Source: Dictyophora rubrovolvata (taxonomy: Eukaryota; Basidiomycota; Agaricomycetes; Phallales; Phallaceae). From it: a DNA stretch of 64,000 bases. Made by a program: the position numbers and the translations under genes. This document shows, piece by piece, positions 35,892 through 49,000 of this stretch (the stretch's first letter is position 1; every line of letters starts with the position of its first letter). The notes beneath the pieces were generated by a model. The model was not told the DNA's origin, made no database searches, and was given only the letters and a program-made list of their open reading frames with translations. The stretch covers positions 2,108,001 through 2,172,000 of the forward strand of contig CP114120.1 in the NCBI GenBank assembly GCA_029959195.1, read 5' to 3'.

Positions 35892-37525
35892 TTATGAATG
35901 CACGCCGTTGCCATTAGTTGAATTGTCATGACCATTTGTGTCGTTCGTTCCATTCGTCCCGTTGCTTCGTAAATCACCATTATGATGGTCCGAGTCGTCT
36001 GGAAGAGGTTCTTTCCTATCACCGTAGCCTATTTCCACGGGTATGATAGGACTGTCGTATTCATCCGTAGTAAGTTGGATCGGAACAGATTTTTTAGCCT
36101 CTAGAAGATGGCCATTGCGAGGGTTCGGAGGAACAACCGAAAGAACCATACAATCCTATCATAACCAATAACCATCTTCGCCGTTTTCACCGTCAAACTA
36201 TCAAACTTACCTGAACAGTGACTTCGGCCACGGAAAAACCACCGCAAACGACGTCTTTATCTGCTTTTACAGTTCCAATCCATTCGTAGGCAGCCCAACC
36301 TTCTCTTTCAGAATTACTGCCAAGACTCGCTGTTTCGCCAGCATTATTAGCACTTGCCCCGCCTGTCGGACGGCGAACGGTATTCTTCATCCACAGGTTA
36401 TCAGAAGGTGGAGCTGCTGTCAAGACACCCTCGCCGATGACGAAAGTTCTCCAAAGGGAGATATTTGACTTGGTAGTGAACGATACATGTCGGAGCAGAT
36501 ATACACGGATAGCAGCCTTGTCTTTCTTTGTTGAAGGGGCAAAAGGTCCTAAAAGTGCTGCACTGCGTGAGGTGACGGCGACGCGGAATGGGATAGGTCG
36601 AGTGAGAGGATAGGTACCCGAAGGCGGAAGGAATAGCTGCATCAATGTTTCATTTCAAGATGCGAACCACCAGTAGAGCATGTTTACGGACCTTCCAAAC
36701 GATAGGATCTCGTTCCTTACTTTTTCCATGTAGCTTATGTCCCATTTCTACTTCGAATGTAGTGGTAGGAACCGTCGAGGGCTGCTTTGCGGGCCTTGAG
36801 CGAGGAGAGTAGGTGAATTCCGTGGATAGGTTGCTGTTGAGGAATTCATGAGATGACAACAAACCAAAACCTCAAAGCCTAACTTACGCGTGTCCTATCC
36901 TCTCTTTCAAAGAATTCTGCACGCGCTCGACATCAACTATGATCTCGTATTTGATACGTGTCTTTTGACCGGGAGTTCCTCCTTGAACGTCATAATATGT
37001 ATGGAGGAAGCTTGGCGGCAATGGACCCGTTTTCCCATTCAAGGTGTAGTTGGCCGGTAAAGTGATGTCGATTGGCAGGACGCTTGGACACGGCTCTTGA
37101 CGGTCTTTGTCCCACAGAGTGAATGGCATTTCAATCAAGACATCGTATGAACTACCGTACTCTGGAAGAGATTTGCATTTGACATATCCATGAACCTAGG
37201 AACAAATTAAAATGATACTTAAATTCTGATCTAAGCGAATCACCTTGATGTTAACACTGGCGATATCGTGGGTAGACTCGGACTCGAGAGTGATTGCGCC
37301 CTGGATTGTGCTCTGTCGACCATAGACGGGGAGTTCGATGCCTACAGGCTGGTCGAACAGAGTCAGCGTAACATGTGCGGTTTTTTTGGACCAGTCTCGG
37401 AGATCCGCACGCTTCAACTTGGACTGGCCGAGAGTCTGCTCGCCGTTGACAGGACGGGCGGTGTAAGACGGGATTTCGATTGTCGATCCCCCGCGCACAT
37501 ACGAAGGCAGTGAAACTGTGGACAT
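35892..37525 (-). CDS. Arrestin-like protein
   Basis: The protein has the two-sheet arrestin pattern found in fungal alpha-arrestin relatives, which act as adaptors for ubiquitin ligases on membrane transporters. The N-terminal sheet holds HVTLTLFDQPVGIELPVYG, STIQGAITLESESTHDIAS and EIPFTLWDK-like text (IEMPFTLWDKDRQEPCPSVL), with LPPSFLHTYYDVQGGTPGQK in the middle. The second sheet includes SGTYPLTRPIPFRVAVTSRS and IRVYLLRHVSFTTKSNIS. No PPxY motif is seen, so ligase recruitment is not directly supported. The tail is unusual, an Asn/Gly/Asp/Thr-rich run (TNGTNDTNGHDNSTNGNG) before the stop at 35892-35894. Introns lie near 37195-37240, 36865-36890, 36640-36690 and 36150-36210. Confidence 0.72.
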
Positions 37526-37965
37526 AACTGGCGGAGGGAAAGAAAGGAAAGTTCAAGCTGGTGTGTGGGATTTGAGACTAGTGGTGGATTATAAATTTAG
37601 CTCGGTCTCAGGTGAATTCGCCACCGGAGTCTAGCCTGGCACTGCGCATGCACACACACACACACACATACATATGTACACCGAGTTGGAGTCGCAGTCT
37701 CAGATTCTTCTTTAAACGCTGATTTTAGAATCAATTATCTTTGCTCCATTTAACAACCAAGAGTTTTTTAGATTTTCCATTGAAATCAGGGGTTCACACC
37801 GAATCCGCCGGCGAGACGGCTTATTGCCAGGTACACCGGATACTCCGCACCACTTTCACACAGACAACATTCTGAGTATATCCATTCACATTTAGTCTAG
37901 AGAAATAACATTTCCAAAGCAGTATACTCTTCCGTCTTTCATCTTTCATCTTTCACATAACTTTT
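37526..37965. other. Arrestin-gene promoter with a CA microsatellite
   Basis: About 440 bp between two minus-strand genes. A (CA)n run of roughly 10 units sits at about 37648-37669, followed by an ACATATGTAC palindrome. No gene is seen. Confidence 0.6.
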
Positions 37966-39127
<1,162 letters not shown>

Positions 39128-39568
39128 GGTTGGGTTGGGTTAGGTTGCAAAGACGAAATGGAATTAGCCGGAGTTCGAAATCATTGTGTTGGCTCTATTG
39201 GAGATCATACCAAAAGTCTATGTTTCTTGTCTACTATGTTTCTACTACATTCTTTCGGGACGGAAGTTATCTCGCATGTCCATTAGACATGAGCTCGTAT
39301 ACGAGCACTGGCAGTCTCGCTCCGAGTCGATGATGGCTGTTTGTCTGGAAGTTTAACCCGACAGGATAAGATCGCGCGTGCACTCTAAGAAAATCACTTG
39401 CAATAACGTCACCAATTATCTGAAATTATCAGCGATACACGACCAACTCTGTATCAACATGATTGACTCACGAAACGACGTCGGAGTCTCAACCTTGGCA
39501 CTTTCGTCATCTCAAAAGTTACCCCGCGGCTAGATTCTTATCCCCTTTCTTTTTTATAACAACGAACC
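39128..39568. promoter_or_regulatory. Shared divergent promoter region of tpi1 and the SYLF gene
   Basis: This 441-bp region lies between two divergent start codons and has no open frame of note. It should carry both promoters. I recognise no specific site in it. Confidence 0.55.
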
Positions 39569-40659
39569 ATGTCTCTACTTTCGAAATTTAAGAAAAGCGC
39601 AGAGAAGGCTGGAATTCAAGCTACTACATTTATTAAAGCTGGAGCCGAGAAAGCCGCCTCGGAATCTCGCGACTTGATTCAAGGATTTACTTTACCCGGA
39701 GAGTCGGAGAAGGCTGCAAAGATCTTGCAAAGTTTCCTAGGTACAACCTTTCCTACCTGCTCTGCTTTCAAATGAATGTTAACTCCTACTTCTGATCAGC
39801 CAGTCCCGAAGATCCCAGATCCGCTCTAAACTCAATTCCAAAAGTCGTTCTTCAACGTGCCAGAGGTACGCACAATAACTTACCATTTCTATGATAATCT
39901 CTCCATGAAACAATTACCAGGTCTTGCCGTATTCCAAGTACTTAAAGCCGGTTTCGTCTTCTCGGGCAAAGCAGGCTCAGGTCTAGTCATCGCTCGTCTG
40001 CCTGACGGCTCTTGGTCTGCACCGTCTTGTATTGCGACCGGCGGCGTCGGCTGGGGACTGCAAATCGGAGCCGACATCACTGATATAGTCATCGTTCTCA
40101 ACTCGGATGATGCTATGAAAGCCTTTTCACTCGGCGGTAACGTCACTATTGGTGGTAACATCAGTGCCACCGCTGGCCCTGTCGGAACAGGTGGTGCGGT
40201 ACAAGCCAGTCTCGCACACCCTGCTCCAATGTTTTCATATTCGAAATCCAAAGGTAAAGAGCCCTATTCTCCCCTTCTGAGCAAAAAATTATTCTTTCTT
40301 TCTTTCTAACATGTCGTTCCCACAAGGTCTATTCGCTGGCCTCAGTCTAGAAGGCACCGTTTTAATCGAACGCAAGGACGCGAACCGCGACTTTTACGGG
40401 TCAGTCGTGTCAGCTCGCGATATTCTATCAGGTCGTGTTCCTCCTCCCGAAGCTGCCAGTCAACTATACGAAGTCATTGAGGTACGTTTCCCGCATGAAC
40501 GGATTAATCTTTTAAAGTGGGAACTTAACATATTATTATCATTAGGCCGCAGAAGGTCTGGATGAATCCGGGTTCCCAGAGGCAGCTTATATCCCTGGAG
40601 AAGGCGGTGAACATTTGGATCCTCGTTCGGCTGGGACGGTCTTCGACGCAGATCATTGA
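39569..40659 (+). CDS. SYLF-domain protein (Ysc84/Lsb3-type) without SH3
   Basis: SYLF domains bind phosphoinositides and actin at endocytic sites. The domain starts after a helical head (FKKSAEKAGIQATTFIKAG) and shows AAKILQSFL, IPKVVLQRARGLAVFQVLKA, GFVFSGKAGSGLVIARL, GGVGWGLQIGADITDIVIVL, GGNVTIGGNISATAGPVG and GLFAGLSLEGTVLIERKD, in family order. It ends AGTVFDADH with the stop at 40657-40659. Three or four short introns interrupt it (for example near 39740-39800, 39865-39922, 40254-40325 and 40481-40545). Yeast Ysc84 has a C-terminal SH3 domain. None is present here, which matches short SYLF proteins of many fungi. It is convergent with Egt1. Confidence 0.93.
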
Positions 40660-41026
40660 TTGAACGGCCCCGTCCTTTTACGATATGCTTTCTCGTAGCT
40701 TGTGTGCTGCGTATCACTTATCCCCTACATTGACATGTACGCTTTCTTGTTGTATTTTCGGCAAATTCATCTCTTTACGCACAGATATCTTCTCCTCCCT
40801 CCTCTCTTTTTTTCTTTTTCTTGCAGGGTAATTAAAATAAATATCTTATGAACTCATGCCAAGTATTTATGTACATGCCAAAATGCCAGCTTTCCATAAA
40901 TAATCATATATTTCACGCACGAGATTAACAGACAAAACTAAAAATACAGGGAAGTTTTATTCTTCCAGCTCGATTCATTCAAAAAACAAGTTAAACTTCA
41001 GACACGCACACACACTTTCTTACACT
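40660..41026. other. Convergent intergenic region between the SYLF gene and Egt1
   Basis: About 370 bp holding the two 3' untranslated regions, with pyrimidine-rich stretches near 40795-40820. No other feature is seen. Confidence 0.5.
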
Positions 41027-44000
41027 TCAAGCATCATACACAATTCTGGCACCAACCCAGGCGTAAGGATAGTTGTGCTGGTAGAAGTTGCTAACGGAGG
41101 CACGTTGAGCAATTCGCGGGACCGTAGCGTACGAGCCTCCTATCTAAGGAATTTTTTAAAAAAGGTTATTTCGAGAGAAGATAAAGAGAACTGATCACAC
41201 ATACCACAACTTGATGTTTGTCGTCGAAAAAGTCGGAAGAGTACCTATCAAAAGAAAAAACGTCGCTCAGAACATACGAAGCGAAAAGAAGGGTAAAAAA
41301 AAATGGCTCATGGATGCATACCCGGGATACAAAGTGGACGCCACATAGCCTTCATAGCTAGCTAATTTTGTGCTTGTCCATTCCCAGACACCGCCGTTAT
41401 GACCCTGACCACCGTCCTTGACGCCAGTGGTAGCACTTTGAAACAAAAAAAAAATCGTGAATTTTCCAGTAAACACCAATAAATGAAATACACCTTACGG
41501 GACAGGGTGCCAATTTCTGAAACCAACATTAGCACTACCAACGAATCCACCCTGGTACTTCTCCCAAAACGCCTGCAACTCAGCCACCGTAGGAATTCTC
41601 CCTCCTTTAACACGAGCATACGTAGACAAATCGTCATATTCCGCTTGAACAGGCCAGTGCTTCGCAATATCAAACCCGACAGGTCCGTACAACGTACGGA
41701 CGCACGTGGCACCACTGGCTGTAGTAACCCAGCTAGCAGGCATCTTGATTTCATCCTCTCCCTTGTTCTTCTCGGGATCAGACCAATGCGCGAAATATTC
41801 GCCGTTGGTTATCGGACGCCATGAAATGCGGAAAGAGGGCAATTGGACAGTTCGGCTTGGGTGCTCGTTGTCCCATCCGAAATCGTGTCGAGGATCGAAT
41901 GGAACAGTCGCATCTTCCGCTTCAACGTCGTCATGCCCCAGAACTACCGCTCCTGATGGAATCAAGACCGCTCCGCTGGCAGAAGAGTTGTAAAATTCTT
42001 GGTAATCTTTGTCCCACTGCTCTTTGAGAGATTCGAAAGCCGGTTGAGCAAATGAAGGTGGTGGGAGGGTTCCAGATCCGGCACGTTGTATTAACATATA
42101 CAATAACGTCTAGATAAGTAATTTGTTCATGATCCGTTGTGCGGTACAAGTATAAGAAGATTTGGAGCTTACTTCAGCATGAAGAGCTTCATGTTCAAAT
42201 GTCATAAACAAGACACGGACAGTTTTCCTATCCAAGACACGTTTACCGGACTTGAGATCGGCGTATACGTTCAACAACCGTTTACGAACCCTATATATGC
42301 CAATACGAGAATTCAAAATCCGTCTTTTACTTTTTGGATAATGGAACCACACCTATCACGGAAATCCAAGATCTCTTCCAAAGTGGGCCAATCTTCGTCT
42401 TTATCCGGAACTTCAGAATGGGGCTACCCAACGAAAGTAAGGAATAGAAACAACACAGAAAACCACTACTCTAACTCACATGACATTGAGTCGGATCGTC
42501 AACGTGCGGGTCAATTCCGCGCTAAAAATGATGTTGTAACCAAAAGCGGAAACATCCGTAAAACGGAGCTTACTTCAAAGATGTATTTGTAACAATCCGG
42601 CTCCGTATGAGGCTCTTTCAGCAATCGAGAAAGGTGGATGTCAAGGAACCTAGTAGCAGACGACGACGTCAAAACCCAGAAAGAAAGAAAAAAAAGGGGC
42701 AAACAAAAAAACAATTACACACGTTGGAATATGACCGAGATAGAACAAGCACTTGTGACGAAGATCGATAGGCTTTTGATGAAGCATAGAGGGAGGAATC
42801 ATTCCCAAAGTGATAGTATCCCAGGCTTTCCACATTTCATTCCAATCCTTGATGGTCGGAATACTATACGGACTCAAATTATCGTTCGGTTCGTCCAATA
42901 AAGTCGCGACGTCCCATTTTCCTGGTGTGGAACCGGCAAGTGGGAGTTCTTTGACAAGTGAGAAGTGGAAAGCTGATCGTTCCACAAGGTAGAGACCGTA
43001 TAGGTCTTGCGGATCTTTCCATTGCTGAATGATGCGTAAGTTGGACAATGAGAATAATTCCAAAATGTTGTTCGTGGAAAACTGAAATATAAAAAAAGGT
43101 ACGTCAGTACTTTGGACATTGTGAGAATTATATATATATATGCATTGACCTTATGGCTAACTTCGATGTTGACAAGTTCGCCGTCCTCAAAATTGACGAT
43201 AGCTTCCGTATCTTTCAAATTGGCGGAAGGAATCTTGACAGACTGCGGACCAACAGATTTATAATATGCTTCATGACGACCTACGTCAAATAGTACCGTG
43301 AGACAGCGATTTCAGCGGAAATGAAAAAGAAAAACTCACGTTCAGCTTCGTTGTAAAAGTTGACATACTCCCATTTACTCTGGGTGAAGAGCGACTCATT
43401 TCCAAGCGTGAGTCCGGCGACTAATGAAGAACGTTTCTTTGGAATGGGTTAATACATAAATTTTAAATCGTCATACCCCTCAGGCCATTCATTATAAAGT
43501 CTTTGGTGATACCCTTGGCGTCGTTGTAAGCTTTCTCGATACGTTCCTTGCCGTTGTCGCCGTCAAGGCCGATTAGAAGAGTATCACCCGAGCCTGGTCT
43601 GAGAGGTAGACGAGACAAAAACCCAACCATTTCTTTTCGTGAAAAGTTGCCTAACGATGAGCCCAAGAACAAGAGATGGAGAGGTGTAGTCCTTGCGGGA
43701 GGAGCAGCGGCATCAGTGGATTGTGCATACTTGTCGTCGGGCAATGGTGAAGATGAGATGGGAGATGGAGGTGTAGTGCCAGAAGATCCGGACCCAGAGT
43801 CTGATTGGGATTTACTGGATGGTTCCGAGCTAGAGCTATTGGAACTGAATACTGTATTGACATTGATATTGGCATTAGCATTGTTATCAGTACTAGCACT
43901 AGCACGTTCTTGAGCAGGTTTATTATCCGATTCGGCCTCGGCCAAGTCTGCTGTGCGAAGTTTCTCGAGGCCATTCTGATTGATAAATTGAATGCCTGCG

Positions 44001-45050
44001 GAAGAAGACGAGGGGATGTTTCGTAAATGAGGTCGAAGGGATGAGAAAAGTGGAAAATAGACACTGACCACCGTCGTAAGTACCCCATATCCCACGCACG
44101 GCTACACGGCCGGAAAGTTCTTCGCCCAGAGCACCATATGGATGCTCTCCGGTCTCAGATGCAGGAGGGACGGACGAGACGTCTTTAGTCATTGCAATCT
44201 GGTTAAGAGTGCGCTCGAGCTCGCAACGTTCGAGGTCTAAAGCGTAGTAGGTTGCGGGAGGTATAGCCATGGGTTCCAAAGGCCGCTTTTTATCTACCAA
44301 AGCGGCTAGGTTATGGAGGAGATGGGATGTCTTGCGAAGGGATCTGCCATGAGGCGAATTAAGTCAGTTTTTGGTTTTTCCGTGATTATGCGCGCGTAAA
44401 ACGAAGGAGATGTAAAAAGTAAAAAGTAAACGAAATGGAAAACATGTGTGGAACACGGATCTTGAATGGTAGCCAGCCTTTCATGATACTGAAAGGCTGA
44501 CTGCTATCAATCAATCGAAAAGGGACAAATTGAATAACGGGAACGCGTGCCCTTGCAGAAGGGCCGGTAGTAATTGGGGCATTACGAAAATAGGTTTTTT
44601 GGCGAGTCGACATGATTTGATATTTGATATTATTGATATTATATATCAATATTATGTATATCATGAATGTCGTTTATTATAGCCAAACGCCACGCGCATA
44701 GGTAGCGAGAGCCAAATTAAACAGACATACCCTGCGCCTAACTCGAGGAAGACCTCGCCGTCCACCAGACCCTTTTCGCCATGTATGGCAGTTATAATTT
44801 CGGCACCTTTAGTCCTCAAGATAGCTTCTTCGAGAGGAAACAGGTAGTATTCGGGGGCATCAGTGGTGATTAGGTCGTACAGTCTGAGGCCTTGCTCGTC
44901 ATACAAGAGGGCAGTTGGCAATGATTTCTTGCCAGACGGATTGTTCAGTCCCGCGAGAATAGCGGAGCGAAGAGGAATGGCTGATGTCGCCTGTGATGCC
45001 TCTGAATCGAGACGGACGTCAATGATCTTGACGGGTGTCGCTTGGGACAT
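41027..45050 (-). CDS. egt1: Egt1, fused ergothioneine biosynthesis enzyme
   Basis: This fusion makes the first two steps of ergothioneine: histidine trimethylation to hercynine, then sulfoxide formation with cysteine and O2. The start at 45050 (MSQATPVKIID) is the first that fits the domain. The EgtD-like methyltransferase follows: LYDEQGLRLYDLITTDAPEY, VFLELGAGSLRKT, LLFLGSSLGNFSR and LLIGLDGDNGKERIEKAYND. Next is a DinB-like part (MLHQKPIDLRHKCLFYLGHI, FEHEALHAETLL, with the metal-binding His pattern). The FGE-sulfatase-like EgtB domain closes it (WRPITNGEYFAHW, GGRIPTVAELQAFW, HNGGVWEWTSTKLASYEGYV), ending YAWVGARIVYDA. A low-complexity Ser/Asn/Gly insertion of about 70 residues, encoded near 43730-43920, interrupts the methyltransferase. 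The gene has many introns; inner limits are not all fixed. Confidence 0.95.
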
Positions 45051-45675
45051 CTCTTTCAAAATCAAGATTGACTGTGGGGACCTCTTGTTTTGAATGCTGA
45101 TGTGATGTGAACAGAGAAGAATTTGAAGGCTCGAACTCAAAATTTGCACCAGGCCTTTTAAGAGAAAAAAAGCAGGCCGAGGCGCACGTTATTGGAGACA
45201 GGGCTGAGACTCGATCGTATTATATCAATATCCGTAAAAGGGGGTAAGCTCCCACTGAGATTCCACCTTCAGTGGCCTTGTGGGTTATATCATTATCCCC
45301 GCATGTGTCAGCGGTTTTATGGTATAGTATACGATCAATAACGGCATTGGCGCGACGAATATCATATCAATTTAGATGTCTTTCACAGCGGACTTGATAC
45401 AGTACTCAGGTCAAATACGATCCGATCCAAAATCGGGCAGGTACAGCTATAGCATGCACTAATACCCAGTGCTATGTAGTGAGTCCGCGGACTCCCAAGG
45501 ACTATGTATGTATATACTAGGGTTTGTGTTGTCCACGTAGTATCTGCTGGCCCAGCCGTTTCGTGTCTTGGTTCCCAGTCACCTATACATAGGTGTTAAT
45601 GTTACACTTCGCTGTATATAATCATCTTAACTGTTTCTTGTGTGACTTTGGCATATCCTAAATGAACGTTTGGTG
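45051..45675. other. Upstream region of Egt1
   Basis: About 620 bp expected to hold the Egt1 promoter and the 3' side of the small gene at 45676. No gene, repeat or clear regulatory site is seen. Confidence 0.5.
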
Positions 45676-46016
45676 TCAGACTGTCACGTCAAGAACGTCT
45701 TTGTTGAAGTAGACTTGACCACCTTTGATTTGATCTTTCACAGACACTCTGTTTGCGTCTACTCGTTTTCCGTCTCCGGGTTCCGTAGAAGCTGTTTCAG
45801 TAATCTCATCGGTTAATTTATAGCTTCATGCCATGAGTATAGAATACCTTGTTGGTGAGCGGATTCCGTTCTGGTGGGCGGCATATATTCTGAGGGCATT
45901 TTCACAGATTCCTCTCCACATGGGTTGATTTTAGGGTACTCCTTCATAATTAATGAAATCGCTATCTTGGGAAAAGATTCATAAAACAGAATGCATACCT
46001 CGATATTGTGCGACAT
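45676..46016 (-). CDS. Unrecognised 75-residue protein
   Basis: I do not recognise this protein. Three exons, 46016-45999, 45941-45848 and 45791-45676, join in phase to 228 nt. Both introns (57 and 56 nt) have normal GT..AG ends and fit the size of others in the window. The product begins MSHNIEEYPKINPCGEESVK, has a Pro/Thr/Ser-rich middle and ends VSVKDQIKGGQVYFNKDVLD plus three residues. It is hydrophilic with no signal peptide or membrane segment, and is probably cytosolic or disordered. The first intron is stop-free. The consistent phase and intron lengths are the only evidence; a chance model is possible because the pieces are short. Confidence 0.45.
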
Positions 46017-49000
46017 TTTTACAAGTTAACTAATTCCAGCTTTCACCATTAGTTGAAATCCTCTGAAGTTTTTGTTTTTCCAGATCTACGTAGTGCTCCG
46101 GTGTGCATTCGATACGGTGATGGCGGTGACGTCACTCGAAATACCCATCATTTCCCTGAAATAGGTCTTTTGGCGCTCAAATTTCCACCCTCGTTCTCCA
46201 CATGCCAGTGGCCACAATGCCATCGGCGTCATAACGGTACAACCCGCATGGTATGTATAAACAGAAGAAACACGATGAACAAGAAGCAACGTTCATAGAC
46301 TCGTTATCCGGTCAAAAAAAGGCTAGTTTACCCTCATGTTATTTAGTCCGGCGAATTAAATTGTTTCTCATATCTGGCACTTTTACTAGTAGCATGTCCT
46401 TATCTAATAAAAACTTCCCATTGACACCTTCCTATTGCTTAGATACCCACTCAGAACGAGAAGCCCATCTAAAGAGAGAATGGCTCAATGCGAAGAAGCA
46501 AGCGAAATCAGCCAGAATTGACTTTATCTGACATGAACTCTAGCGAAAAAACCCACCGAGCCGAAATAGCTATAGCGGAACTCACACAGATCTTGTGCGA
46601 TGCTCCAAGACACCCCAAAATAAAGATGGTCCTCTGGAGAATATTGGAGAAGAAGGAGAAGAAGAAGAAGAAAGAAGAGAGAATTTTAGTAATAACGATA
46701 TCTGCCGGGAACCGTGTGTGTATTTGCTACGTATGCGTACTTCCCTTCAGGTACAGCTCACGTCAAAATACACAGCTCCAAGATCTTCAAATCAATCAAG
46801 ATCATTTTGTCAAAGACTGCGTAACAGTATTTCGGGTTCCCGAAGGAATCCCCTAACTTAAGCGCGGACGAATATCCCTCTACGTAGTGGTACGTGTTTG
46901 CTATGTTTTTCATGCAACTTGTAAATTTACCTGATCACCTGCCAGAATCAACGAAGGGTTCGGAGTAGATATGCTTTACAATTGGAAATTCAATATTAGT
47001 CTCTCGACATTCTCGTAAAGCACCGATACCGGCTTAACGCTCAATGCTCAACATTCAGGCACAATCTATTATCTCCGGCTCCGGATGATACAGGTCTAAT
47101 TAGGTGAATTTGAATTCCGCGATAAAATCTGGTAATACGAGGCAAACGCTCATCTCTTGTAACGAGAGTTTTTTCTGGGAGTAGTTTATTGAGACTTCTC
47201 CCTGAACTTTTCATTGAGTCAGGAACGTGTTCCCCCGGTATTGTAGCTCGTGGTGAATATACATATATACCGCGTATTACACACGGTCAGAGCTCCTCAG
47301 TCACATAGAAATTATATGTCGTTTATGAAACCTTGATTCAGGTCATATGCCCATGAGAGGATTGGCGCATAAATTTATTAAAGCCACCGTTGGGCACTAC
47401 TGAGCCTGTTCTGCCACAACCAAGCTCAAGACATGCGTAATTGTACGTTATTTTCTCTTAGATAACATACAAACATAAACGTATTACTTAAACGGCGAGC
47501 TGATATATGAACGAATAAACGGGGCTTATATGAGCCCTTTGCACGAGTTTATGGTCGCTTGTTACCACTCGCCTCTGGATCGACCGGCTAACACTCGCTT
47601 ATTTACCTCGACCCCGAATACTATACAATTTGTACAATTGACTAGAAACCGCCTTTGCACTACCCTCCGCACTACCCTTCCATATTATAAAGGCGTTCAA
47701 AGAATGCTATTATGTCACCTATTATCATTACTCGCCGTCACTCGCTAACCCGTCGGCGAAATGTAATCCACAGAAAACCTGAAAACGCCGTCCAATTATC
47801 AAATCCAGGTCGATCCAGATCAAAAAAGCGAGCCATTTGTGCCCCCACACGGTCGGGTCATGATTTGCCTAGGGTATCTTATAAGCACGTGAGCCATTTA
47901 TGCCTGCGCACCTTGCCGCAGACGAACCTTTGATGCATGAGGTCGGATATGATGCGCAATCCCTGCTCGGCTATTCTATATTAATGAAAAGTGAGGCATT
48001 TGTGCACTCATGCGGGAATTTATCGTTCCATTTCAGCATCACGGGTTTGTATACACGCCAACAAAGTTGAAAAAGATAGCCTTAGGCTAAAACAAAAGGC
48101 TGTACGTCAATGACTGTTCGTATGACCAGCCCTTTTCTCTCGGTAAATATGAAAGCGAGATGGTGGATATATAAAGAGGAGACGTCGAAGGTATTGACTG
48201 GCCACTGAATGTTTTGGGGTTTTGGGGTGATACAAAGATTAGGGCGCGTGGACTATGGGCGGAGGCCGATCGAAATTACGTTTGCTAAAGGATAAGGCTT
48301 GGCGTCGACACGGTGATAAGGGGCTCAAAGCAAGAAATTCAACATCTGCCTCGAAAAGAGTGCTTCAAAGGAATATTTGGTTTCATAGATTTTGTGAAGT
48401 AGCAGATCACATTAATGGGCTGTAGCGCTTCTTGGTGCCAGCTTGGAGCAGGACACGGCTACTCCTCCAAATCTTGATCGAGCGCTCAAGAGTGCGAGAT
48501 ACAGGGCCATTATGCATTATCAGCCGCGAGACCAAATGCAGGTGAATTGAAGATACGCATGACCCGCACCCTATACCATGGTTGTACATTTTACATTGTG
48601 GCCTTGTCCAACGTCATGACGTCAATAGCGAGTCAAAAACTCAAGATAGAACGCATACTGAAACTAATGCCCAGCTAAAATACTTGGTGGTGCATTTCAA
48701 TGCCGGAGAGAAGGCCGAGAAAGTCGTTATTGATGTTTGAGTGACGCAGTAAAAGTCAAGCTCGCTGGATTATATGCGATAGAATGTGGTATGCCGTGAT
48801 ATTGTCCTTACGAGCCCAGGACATGTCGATGCTGCCAGTCAGTGCAAACGCACGCGTTTTTTTGTGACTATTACATAATTTTTTTTGCGCGCTGGAGCAT
48901 GAGTTTGTGTATAATCAGTTTTTGTTCCTTGCAGCCACACACCTGAATAGACAAACGTTTCCTGCTCCCGAATTCTACAATACTATGGATGTTGAGATTC

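Noticed and set aside
48211-48231. Two TTTTGGGG units resembling ciliate telomere repeats
   Set aside because: Two copies only, with no further telomere or break feature nearby.
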